The notes beneath the pieces were generated by a model that had not been told where the DNA came from, did no database searches, and saw nothing but the letters and a program-made list of their open reading frames with translations. Source: Delphinus delphis (taxonomy: Eukaryota; Chordata; Mammalia; Artiodactyla; Delphinidae). Taken from it: a DNA stretch of 64,000 nt. The DNA lies in NCBI RefSeq assembly GCF_949987515.2, contig NC_082692.2:46468418-46532417 (forward strand), in the 5' to 3' direction. Within the stretch, counting starts at the first letter, position 1, and every line of letters begins with the position of its first letter. Below are positions 1-9,853 of this stretch, in pieces. The position numbers and the translations under genes are program-made.

Positions 1-690
1 TCTTATACATACATTAGTATATGTCTCTATACACTGCAGGTATATAATACTTCAAAATGTATAGAGATTTTTGTTTAAGATAAAACTACAGAATAATAAC
101 TGAAAACCATAAAAGTATAGTTTCCAATTTTATCTTTTAAATATTAAATAAGCTAAAATGCTTCATTACCCAAGACATTAACATAATAAGAAAGAAAAGA
201 TAATTATTTGCTTTTATCATGATTGCGGTACCAAGTAGAAGAACTGTAAAATTTACAATTTAGAACTCATTCTAATATCATAAAGTTCTGTAATGTTTTT
301 AAGATTACTGTAACAGACAATATAAAATGCATTCATACTGAAAAAACATTTATGTTTTATACTTATGGACTAACTATACTACTCTCTGGCCAAACTAAAC
401 ATAACTAATCACTCTTTTCTAATGATATTACATGGCTGGTACATTTCACTGGTACAAAATGTGGCCTTGTATCTTCTTTGCTGTTTTGGTAGTAAGAGAA
501 TAGATTAAGCACCTTCATGCTCGAAAACATAAAGATGAAATATTTCACATTGTACAGGGATCTTTGTTTCTGCATTTGTATGTTTCTACTCGTATGCAAA
601 ATGATCTGTGCACATAGGCTTGTAATAATGTGATAGGGATGCGTCAGAATGACCACTCTGGAGAATGATATTAGCATCATGGTAATGTTA
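1..690. other. unassigned AT-rich intergenic DNA
   Basis: No repeat family, RNA gene or convincing coding frame was recognised. Open frames here are short and lack family motifs. The 5' end of element A may extend into this stretch, because old L1 5' UTRs are hard to recognise by eye. Confidence 0.5.
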
Positions 691-1815
691 GACATTCTTC
701 CTTTTTATCTCCCTTTTTTAAACAACAAAATAGATATCCACCCACAAACAAAAGTGTCCTTGTGGGTGTTGTGGGATCTAGCACCATATATATGCCAAGG
801 GACCTGGGAGGAGTCTCACTCACCTATGCATCCAGTAATAAGCAGACAGACCTCAGTACAAAGTGTGGAACCAGGGGAGAGAGTGAACATGTCCAAAGCC
901 CTCTCATCCAGATTGGGGAAAAGAAAACCTGGAGAGTGCTGACCTGGGCAGATATTCACACATGATTGAGAATTTGCAGAAATCAGCCTTCCTTAGAGGA
1001 GATTCTAGCACACCAGTGGAGGAAATAAAATGTGAGTTTGGTCACAGGGGAGGCAGTAGTAAAAGAAATGTTCCCAGTGCTGCCTTCACCCAGGGTAACT
1101 GCACTGGACTGCTCTCTAGCAGCACTGACCTCTCCGGCAGAGGAAAAGGAGAGCAGTCAGTGATTGCCTGGCTATTGCAGTGTTCAGGACACAGCTGGAG
1201 AAAACCACTTCCTTCCAGCAGCACCAAGAGTATTGAGGTGGGACCTCCATGACAGGGGGGAGGGAGGAGATCTGGAAAGAGGCAGATAAGGGACTTGCTT
1301 CCTGCTGACTGTACTCAGCAAGACATCCACCCATGAGCCTCTGGGAGTACCATGCCTGGTACCACCCCACTGACTCCACAGGTCTGTAGGCAAGTCTCAG
1401 ATGGCTAACCCTGCCCTTCCCCCTATTCAGCTGCTGGCTCTTAGTGTACTTTCCTGAGTGCAGGAGCAAAAGACCTCCTGTAGACAGAGAGTGCAACCGG
1501 AAACAGACCATGGTCTGTGGGCAAGGGAGAAACCATCTTCTGAAACATAAGAGAGGTCCGCAGTAGCCTGCCTGGTGACTTGTAAGAACGAGAGAAGACA
1601 TAAAAACTTAAGGATCCTGCCAAAAGAGAGAAAAAGTATAGTAGAAAGGGTGTACCAACACCCTATATAATACAGTACAACCCCATATAATAAAGACACC
1701 ACCAAATAGAATACCCCATCTGAAGGCAATAGGCAAAGATTTAAGAGGGGGTCAGCTACTTCAGATGTGAAAGTAGCAGCACAAAACTATGAAGAATGTT
1801 TAAAATTAAGTAAAC

Positions 1816-2715
1816 ATGCCATCACAAAGAGAAAATAATATTTCTCCAATAACCAAACTCAAAAATGCTAACTTTGTAATGTCACTGATAGAATTCAAAA
1901 TAACTGTTTTGTAGAAACTCAATGAGCTATGAGAAAACTCAGAAAGACAGTACAATGAAATCTTGGGGAAAAATACATGATTGAAATGAGATTTTCCCAA
2001 AGATATAGAAATCATAATAGAGAACCAGAGATTCTGGAGTTGAAGAACTCAATGAATAAAGTAAAATATGTAGTAAAGAGAATCTGAAGTAAAGCGGAGC
2101 AAAGGGTAGAAAGAATAAGTGAGGTTTTGAGAATAAAGCATAAGCAGGGGTTTTGAAATAATCCAGTTAGAAGAGAAAAAAAGAAAAAAGAATGAAAAAG
2201 GATAAAAAAGCCTAAATGATTATTTCATCAAAATTAAAAACATTAGAATAATTGGGATTTCAGAAGGAGAAAAGATGGAGAAGTGAACAGAAAATGTATT
2301 TAAAGAAATCATACCTGTTAAATTCCTAAACCTGGGAGGAGAATTGGACATCTTAATTTACAAAGCCAGTAGATCACCCTATTATCTCAATGCAGAAAGA
2401 CCTTCTCCAAGACAGGTTATAATGAAACTGTCAAAAATCAAGGATAAATGTAAAATACTAAAAAAAACTTGTAACCTACAAAGGAGCCCCCATTAGGCTG
2501 TCAGTGGATTTCTCAACAGAAACCCTACAGGCCTGGAGAAAGAGGAATAACATATTCAAAGTACAGAAATAAAGAAAAAAATTTACCAGCCAAGAATACA
2601 CTATTTCACTAAATTATCCTTCAGATATGAAGGAGAAATAAAATCTTTTCTAGATAAACAAAAGCCAAGGGAGTTCATCACCATTAGACCTGCCTGCAAA
2701 ACATGCTAAAATTGA
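1816..2715 (+). pseudogene. L1 ORF1 remnant (element A)
   Basis: ORF1 encodes the L1 RNA-binding chaperone: coiled coil, RRM and C-terminal domain. The start is taken at the ATG at 1816, where the frame reads MPSQRENNISPITKLKNANF and then degenerates. The RRM-start block is recognisable near 2235-2290 (attagaataattgggatttc, matching the ORF1 IIGV/IIGI block) and the C-terminal block near 2600-2700. Multiple stops and frameshifts make it non-coding. An inter-ORF spacer follows it, as expected for L1. Confidence 0.7.
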
Positions 2716-2940
2716 ATGATGCAAGCAACATGAAAATATAAGAAAGTTTATAACACACAGGCAAAATTAAACATACAGTCAGATGTAGAAAACTCTAAAT
2801 CTGTAATACAATGGCCACTTAACTGTAGTATAAGGTCAAAAGAAAATAGTATTCAAAATTATTATAGCAACCATAATGTGTTAATGAATACACAATATAA
2901 AAGAGGTAAATAAGACATCAAAAAAAGGGGGGCCAGAGTG

Positions 2941-2960
2941 AAAAGGGTGAAGTTTTTTTA
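2941..2960. repeat. Target-site duplication, left copy, of the SS18L2 retrocopy
   Basis: aaaagggtgaagttttttta matches the right copy at 3679-3698 at 16 of 20 positions. Element A sequence continues outside both copies. This is the signature of an L1-mediated retrocopy insertion into element A. Confidence 0.75.
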
Positions 2961-3678
2961 TTTTGTGGAAAGGCAAGCCAAAGCAACCTGAAAAGAGCAG
3001 TCTGGGGGTCTACAACCACAAACTGGTAGAATGGAGTACAGTTACATGTCCATTTGAGAGTGTCAGTCAAGAGGCTTGCTCAATACTTGCTCAGTTTCCT
3101 CTTCAGGTTGAAACTAAAAAGGTAGACTTGAGGATGTCTGTGATGTCTTTGCTATCCAAACACACTTATTTCAGGAAGGAGGACACCTGGAGTCAACTTA
3201 CTTGAGGGAATCCACTTAATTATTAAAATAAATATTTACACTGAGAACCACAGATATTCCATTCATGTTCTAAGCAGTTGAGTTGGTAAAGATCTTGTTC
3301 CCATTTCATAGGAAATAGATTACATTCAATTACTCCTCATAACAGCCAACTGGAAGATTATTCCATTGCTTTTGAAGCACTGGTTAGATTGGTATCTGGG
3401 ATGGTAGCCAAATAAATGAGGTTTCTGTGTAAGACACACTGGTACTGGACACACTCATTCACCAGACTCTTGTTCTGATACCCCATGATACAGCAGATCA
3501 TGATACAGCTAGTATCATGATACAGCTAGTCATTCTCCTCCAGGAGCTGCTGGATTGTATCCTGATTAACTTCTGCCTTGCCTCTCAGCCAGTCCAGTAT
3601 GAAGGTCACTGACAGGTTAGAACCTGGCCTCAGGCCCTGCAGACCTGGGAGCAACTAGACCAGAGCTGACCAGCAGCT
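2961..3678 (-). pseudogene. SS18L2: Processed pseudogene of SS18L2 (SS18-like 2)
   Basis: The minus strand holds an intronless copy of a small mRNA: about 60 nt of 5' UTR, an 86-codon reading frame (3615 down to 3358) and a 3' UTR of about 400 nt. The frame contains FILDWLRGKAEVNQDTIQ at the N-terminus and NECVQYQCVLHRNLIYLATI near the C-terminus, ending SKAME and TAA. This is the conserved sentence of SS18L2, a 77-residue relative of the N-terminal domain of SS18, a SWI/SNF (BAF) subunit. The start codon is CTG instead of ATG. There is an in-frame TAG at codon 30. An extra 24 bp (8 codons) follows the stop. Flanking 20-bp imperfect direct repeats (2941-2960, 3679-3698) and an A-rich 3' end show L1-mediated retroposition into element A. 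The TSDs have diverged at four positions, so it is not recent. It is not expected to encode protein. Confidence 0.92.
3358..3615 (-). pseudogene. SS18L2: SS18L2 pseudogene reading-frame remnant
   Basis: This is the coding part of the retrocopy. Codon 1 is CTG (3615-3613) and the stop TAA is at 3360-3358. The length is 258 bp, against 234 bp for a 77-residue protein plus stop. The excess is a short tandem duplication around catgatacagc (about 3485-3530), which keeps the downstream frame. The premature TAG lies just before the duplicated stretch. The frame outside these lesions is still readable end to end, without a frameshift. Confidence 0.9.
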
Positions 3679-3698
3679 AAAAGAGTAAAGCTTTTATA
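3679..3698. repeat. Target-site duplication, right copy, of the SS18L2 retrocopy
   Basis: aaaagagtaaagcttttata pairs with 2941-2960. The L1 inter-ORF spacer of element A resumes directly after it (gaagttaagttgctaccag). Confidence 0.75.
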
Positions 3699-3929
3699 GC
3701 CAGTCGAAGTTAAGTTGCTACCAGCTTACAATGGACTGTTTAATCAATAAGATATCTTCTGTAAGCCTCATGGTAACACAAAGCAAAAACCTAGAACAGA
3801 TGAACAGAAGATAAAGGAAGAAAAAACATCATACCAGCACAGAAAATCACCAATTTACAAAGACAGGCAGAAACAGAGGGAAAATATGAAACAATGAAAA
3901 TACAAAACAGTTAATAAAATGGCATTTGT

Positions 3930-5093
3930 AAGTCCTCCCATATCAATAGAAACTCAATGTAAATGGATTGAATTCACCAATCAAAAGGCACAAAGCAGCT
4001 GGATGGAATAATAAAAAAAACCCAAATATATAATTCCTACAAAAGACTCACTTATAAGCTCAAAGGAATGGGTGGAAAAAAAATTCCATGCAAGTGAAAA
4101 CCCAAAGAAAGCAGGGATAGTAATAAGTATATCAGAAAAAATAAGGCTTTAAGCCAAAAACTGCAAAAAGAGACAGAGAAGGTCATCATGTAATATAAAA
4201 GGGTCAATCCATCAAGAAGATATAACAGTTGTAAATATATATACATCCAACATAGGAGAACCTAACATGCTAAGTAAACACTAACAGATGTGAAGGGAGA
4301 AAAAACAAAGATATAGTAAGAGTAGGGGACTTCAATACCCATCATCAACAATGGATACATCATTTTCCAGACAAAAAATCAACAAGGAAACGATGATCTT
4401 GAACAATACATTGGACCAAATGGATTCAACAGACATTTTTAGAACAATCCATCCAACAAAAGCAGAATACAGTTTTTTCTCAAGTGTACTTGGAACATTC
4501 CCCAGGATTGACCATAAAATAGGGCATGAAACAAGTCTTAGGAAATTAAAGAAAATTGAAATCATATTAAGTATCTTTTCCAGTTACAATGGACTGAAAC
4601 TAGAAATCAACAAGAAGAAGATGGAAAATCTACAAATGTGTTGAAATTAACACTCACATGAACAACCAATGAATTAAGCAAAAAAAATCAAAACCAGAAA
4701 TTTAAAAATCTCAAAATCAATAAAAGTGGAAACACAGCATACAAAACCCGTAAGTTTTTGTCTCAAACAGCAGTTTTGAGAGGGAAGTATACAGTGATAA
4801 ATGCATGTAATTAGAAAATAGATCTCAGATTTAAAAACCTAACTTTACACCTCAAGGAACTAGAAACGAAAGAACAAATGAACCCCTAAGTTAGCAGACA
4901 GAATAAAATAAAGATCTGGGCAGAAATAAATGAAATAGAGACCAGAAAAAACAATAGAAAAAAAACCAACAAATCTAAGAGCTGTTGTATTTTTTTAAAA
5001 TAAAACCAAAACTGACAAACCTTTAGATAAACTAAGAAAAAAAGAGAAGACTCAAAATCAGAAATGAAAGAGGAGACATTACAACTGTTACTA
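3930..5093 (+). pseudogene. L1 ORF2 remnant, endonuclease and linker part (element A, first half)
   Basis: ORF2 is the L1 endonuclease/reverse transcriptase. The block gtaaatggattgaattcacc near 3960 is the decayed start of the endonuclease (the NVNGLNSP-type motif). Positions 4351-4640 keep the C-terminal endonuclease block, with FRTIHPTKAEYSFFSS and RIDHKIGHETSL in one frame. The frame is otherwise broken. It stops at the element B insertion and continues at 18476 with the reverse transcriptase part. Confidence 0.75.
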
Positions 5094-5110
5094 CAGAAAC
5101 ACATAGAATT
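5094..5110. repeat. Target-site duplication, left copy, of element B
   Basis: cagaaacacatagaatt pairs with cagaaatgcatagaatc at 18459-18475 (14 of 17 identical). Element A ORF2 reads through once one copy and the intervening block are removed. Confidence 0.75.
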
Positions 5111-5479
5111 TTTTTAACATCTTTATTGGAGTATAATTGATTTACAATGGTGTGTTAGTTTCTGCTGTATAAAAAAATGAATCAGCTATACATAAACATA
5201 TATCCCCATATCACCTCCCTCTTGCTTCTCCCTCCCACCCTCCCTATCACACTCCTCTAGGGGGAAACAAAACGCAAAGTTGATCTCCCTGTGCTATGCA
5301 GCTGCTTCCCACTAGCTATCTATTTTACGTTTGGTAGTGTATATGTCCATGCCACTCTATCACTTCGTCCCAGCTTACCCTTCCCCCTCCCTGTGTCCTC
5401 AAGTCCATTTTCTACGTATACAACTTTAGTCCTGTCCTACCCCTAGGTTCTTCAGGAAAAAAATTTTTTTTAATATTCT

Positions 5480-8400
5480 ATATATGTGTGTTAGCATATG
5501 GTACTTGTTTTTCTCTTTCTGATTTACTTCACTCTGTATGACAGACTCCAAGTCCATCTACCTCACTACAAATAACTCAACTTCGTTTCTTTTTATGGCT
5601 GAGTAATATTTCATGTATATATGAGCCACATCTTCTTTAACCATTCAACTGTCAATGGACACATAGATTGCTTCCATGTCCTGGCTATTGTAAATAGAGC
5701 TGCAATGAACACTGTGGTACATGACTCTTTCTGAACGATGGTTCTCTCAGGGTATATGCCCAGTAGTGGGATTTCTGGGTCATATGGTAGCTCTATTTTT
5801 AGTTTTTTAAGGAACCTCCATACTGTTTTCCATAGTGGCTGTATCAATTTACATTCCCACCAACAGTGCAAGAGGGTTCCGTTTTCTCTACACCCACTCC
5901 AGCCTTTACGACCTGTAGATTTTCTGATGATGGCCATTCTGACAGGTGTGAGGTGATATCTCATTGTAGTTTTGATTTACATTTCTCAAATGATTAGTGA
6001 TGTTGAGCATCCTTTCATGTGCTTGTTGGCAATCTGCATATCTTCTTTGGAGAAATGTCTATTTAGGTGTTCTGCTCATTTTTGCATTAGGTTATTTGTT
6101 TTTTTGATATTGAGCTGCATGAACAGCTAGTATATTTTGGAGATTAATCCTTTATCACTTGCTTCGTTTGCAAATATTTTCTCCCATTATGAGGGTTGCC
6201 TTTTGGTCTTGTTTATGGTTTCCTTTGCTGTGCAAAAGCGTTTAAGTTTCATTAGGTCCATTTTGTTTTGTTTTGTTTTTATTTCCATTTCTCTAGGAGG
6301 TGGGTCAAAAAGGATATTTCTGTGATGTATGTCATAGAGTGTTCTCCCTAGGTGTTCCTGTACGAGTTTTATAGTGTCTGGCCTTACATTTAGCTCTTTA
6401 ATCCATTTTGAGTTTATTTTTGTGTATGGTGTTAGGAAGTGTTCTAATTTCATTCTTTTACATGCAGCTGTCCAGTTTTCCCAGCACCACTTATTGAAGA
6501 GGCTGTCTTTTCTACACTGTATATTTTTACCTCCTTTATCAAAGATACAGTGACAATTTGTGTGTGAGTTTATCTCTGGGCTTTCTACCATAATCCCTTG
6601 ATCTATATTTCTGTTTTTGTGCCCATACCATAATGTCTTGATTACTGTAGCTTTGTAGTATAGTCTGATGTGTGGTAGCCTGATTCCTCAAGCTCCTTTT
6701 TTCTTTCTCAAGATTGCTTGGGCTACTCGGGGTCTTTTGTGTTTCCATACAAATTATGAAAGTTTTTGTTCTACTTCTATGAAAAATGCCAGTGGTAGTT
6801 TGATAGGGATTGCATTGAATGTACAGATGCTTTGGGTAGTAAACTCATTTTCACAATGTTGATTCTTCCAATCCAAGAACATGGAATATCTCTCCATCTG
6901 TTTGTATCACCTTTAATTTCTTTCATCAGTGTCATACTTTTCTGCATACAGGTCTTTTGGCTGCTTAGGTAGGTTTATTCCTAGGTCTTTTATTCTTTTT
7001 GTTGCAGTGGTAAATGGGAGTGATTCCTTAATTTCTTTTTCAGATTTTTCATCATTAGTGTATAGGAATGCCAGAGATTTCTGTGCATTAATTTTGTATC
7101 CTGCTACTTTACCACATTCATTGATCAGCTCTAGTAGCTTTCAGGTAGCATCTTGGGATTCTCTATGTATAGTATCCTGTCATCTGCAAACAGTTACAGC
7201 TTTACTTTTCTAATTTGGATTCCTTTTATTTCTTTTTCTTCTCTGATTGCTGTGGCTAAAACTTCCAAAACTATGTTGAATAAGTGGGCAAACTTGTTCC
7301 TGATCTTAGTGGAAATGATTTCAGTTTTTCACCATTGAGGATGATGTTGGCTGTGGGTTTGTCATATATTGCCTTTATTATGTTGAGGTAAGTTCCCTCT
7401 ATGCCTACTTTCTGCAATGTTTTATCATAAATGGGTGTTGAATTTTGTCAAAAGCTTTCTCTGCATCTATTGAGATGATCACACGGATTTTCTCCTTCAA
7501 TTTGTTAACATGGTGTATCACATTGATTGATTTGCATGTATTAAAGAATCCTTGATTTCCTAGGATAAACCCCACTTGATCATGTTGTATGATCCTTTTA
7601 ATATGCTGTTGGATTCTGTTTGCTACTGTTTTCTTGTGCTGTTGGATTTTTGCATCTATGATCATGAGTGATATTGTTCTGTAGTTTTTTTTTTTTTGTG
7701 ACATCTTTGTCTGATTTTGGTATCAGGGTGATGGTGGCCTTGTTGAATGAGATATGGAGTTTTCTTTCGTCTGCTATATTTTGGAAGAGTTTGAGAAGGG
7801 TAGGTGTTAGCTCTTCTCTAAACGTTTGGTAGAATTTACTATGAAGCCATCTGGTCCTGGGCTTTATTTGTTGGAAGATTTTTAATCACAGTCTAAATTT
7901 CAGTGCTTGTGACTGGTCTGTTTATATTTTCTATTTCTTCCTGTTTCAGTCTTGGGAGGTTGTGCTTTTCCAAGAATTTGTCCATTTCTTCCAGATTGTG
8001 CATTTTATTGGCATATAGTGCTTGTAGTAATCTCTCATGACCCTTTGTATTTCTGCAGTGTCAGTTGTTAGTTCTACTTTTTCATTTCTAATTTTATTGA
8101 TATGAGTATTCTCCCTTTTTTTTTGATGTGTCTGACTAGTGCTTTATCAGTTTTGTTTATCTTCTCAAAGAACAAGCCTTTAGATTTATTGATCTTTGCT
8201 CTTGTTTCCTTCATTTCTTTCTCATTTATTTCTGATCTGATCTTTTTGAGTTCTTTCCTTTTGCTAACTCTCGGTTCTTTTGTTCTTCTTTCTCCAATTG
8301 CCTTAGGTATAAGGTTAGGTTGTTTATTTGAGATGTTTCTTGTTTCTTGAGGTAGGATTGTATTGCTATAAACTTCCCTCTTAGAACTGCTTTTGCTGCA

Positions 8401-9259
8401 TTCCATAGGTTTTGAGCCATCATTTGTTCATTGTCATTTTTTTCTTGGTATTCTTTGATTTCCTCTTTGATTTCTTCAATGATTTCTTGCTATTGAGTAG
8501 TATGCTGTTTAGCCTCCACATGTTTGTACATTTCACAGATTTTTTTTCCTGTAATTGATATCTAGTCTCCTAGCATTGTAGTCACAAAAGATACTTGATG
8601 TGATTTCAATTTTCTTAAATTTACCAAGGCTTGATTTGTGACCCAAAATATTATCTACCCTGGAGAATGTCCCATAAGCACTTGAGTAGAAAGTGTATTC
8701 TGTTGTTTTTGGATGGAATGTCCTATAAATATCAATTAAGCCCATCTTATATAATGTGTCATTTAAAGCTTTTGTTTCGTTTTTTATTTTCATTTTGAAT
8801 GATCTGTCCATTGATGAAAGTGGGGTGTTAAATTCCCTTACTATGATTGTGTTGCTGTCAATTTCCCCTTTTATGGTTGTTAACGTTTGCCTTATGTATT
8901 GATGTGCTCCTATGTTGGGTACATAGATATTTACAATTGTTATATCTTCTTGGATTGATCCCTTGATCATAATGTAGTGTCCTTCTTTGTCTCTTGTAGT
9001 CTTTATTTTAAAGTCTATTTTGTCTGATACGAGAATTGCTACTCCAGCTTTCTTTTGATTTCCATTTGTTTGGAATATCTTTTTCCATCCCTTCACTTTC
9101 AGTCTGTATGTGTTCCTAGGTCTGAAATGGGTCTCTTATAGACACCATATATACGGATCTTGGTTTTTTTACCAATTCAGCCAGTCTGTGTCTTTTGGTT
9201 GGAGCATTTAATCCATTTACATTTAAGGCAGTTATCAATATGTCTGTTCCTATGAACAT
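5480..9259 (-). pseudogene. L1 ORF2 pseudogene (element B)
   Basis: The start is taken at the ATG at 9259 (frame begins MFIGTDILITALNVNG, the endonuclease N-terminus). The endonuclease block is at 8533-9096, including ILVSDKIDFKIKTTRDKEGH and YIRQTLTTIKGEIDSNTIIV. Remnants of the RT region lie at 7405-7704 ([20 protein letters not shown]). The C-terminal region with [15 protein letters not shown] and [13 protein letters not shown] is at 5611-5964. At about 3.78 kb it has nearly the family length. Many stops and frameshifts separate these blocks, so it cannot make an intact protein. Confidence 0.88.
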
Positions 9260-9480
9260 TTTCCTAATTGTTTGGGGTTTGTTATTGTAGGTCTTTTCCT
9301 TCTCTTGTGTTTCCCACCTAGAGAAGTTCCTTTAGCATTTGTTGTAAAGCTGGTTTGGTGGTGCTGAATCCTTTTAGCTTTTGCTTGTCTGTAAATGTTT
9401 TCATTTCTCCATTGAAGCTGACTGAAATCCTTGCTGTTTAGAGTAATCTTCATTTTAGTCTTTTCCCTTTCATCACTTTA
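9260..9480 (-). pseudogene. L1 ORF1 C-terminal remnant (element B, part 2)
   Basis: This is the last segment of B ORF1. The frame 9250-9453 includes ENIYRQAKAKRIQHHQTSF and remnants of the SKDFSQLQ region. The first segment of the same ORF1 is at 16690-17405, beyond element C. Confidence 0.7.
9467..9480. repeat. Target-site duplication, left copy, of element C
   Basis: ctttcatcacttta is repeated exactly at 16676-16689. Element B ORF1 is continuous when one copy plus element C is removed. The perfect identity suggests C is the youngest layer of the nest. Confidence 0.9.
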
Positions 9481-9853
9481 TTTTTTTTCCTTAACATCTT
9501 TATTGGAGTATAATTGCTTTACAATCGTGTGTTAGTTTCTGCTTTACAACAAAATGAATCAGTTATATATATACATATGTTCCCATATCTCTTCCCTCTT
9601 GCATCTCCCTCCCTCCCACCGTCCCTATCCCACCCCTCCAGGTGGTCACAAAGCACCGAGCTGATCTCCCTGTGCTATGCGGCTGCTTCCCACTAGCTAT
9701 CTACCTTACGTTTGGTAGCGTATATATGTCCATGCCTCTCTCTCACTTTGTCACACCTTACCCTTCCCCTTCTCCATATCCTCGAGTCCATTCTCTAGTA
9801 GGTCTGTGTTTTTATTCCTGTCTTACCCCTAGGTTCTTCATGACATTTTTTTC

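Larger units (their letters stand above)
691..5110 (+). mobile_element. Element A, 5' segment: decayed L1 (5' UTR, ORF1, start of ORF2)
   Basis: This is an old + strand L1. A GC-richer 5' UTR-like stretch (about 760-1740) precedes an ORF1 remnant starting at 1816. The inter-ORF spacer is interrupted by an SS18L2 retrocopy (2961-3678) and resumes with the typical spacer near 3705-3790. The endonuclease part of ORF2 follows (about 3930-5093). The copy is cut at 5110 by element B and resumes at 18459-18475 with the same sentence, so both parts are one insertion. Divergence is high, with many stops. The 5' boundary is inferred; the rest is read directly from homology to the younger L1 copies in this window. 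Its 3' end resembles older mammalian L1MA-type tails. Confidence 0.8.
5111..9480 (-). mobile_element. Element B, 3' part: L1 (3' UTR, ORF2, end of ORF1)
   Basis: The 3' end is at the left (tttttaacatctttattgg, the reverse complement of the L1 tail), and the element reads leftwards. The 3' UTR covers about 5111-5480, ORF2 about 5480-9259, and the C-terminal part of ORF1 about 9260-9480. At 9480 element C interrupts it; B resumes at 16690 without missing a base. Decay is moderate: ORF2 survives only as several short frames. Confidence 0.9.

Noticed and set aside
1116..1601. 161-residue minus-strand frame
   Set aside because: It is antisense to the probable 5' UTR of element A; composition-driven, no motif.
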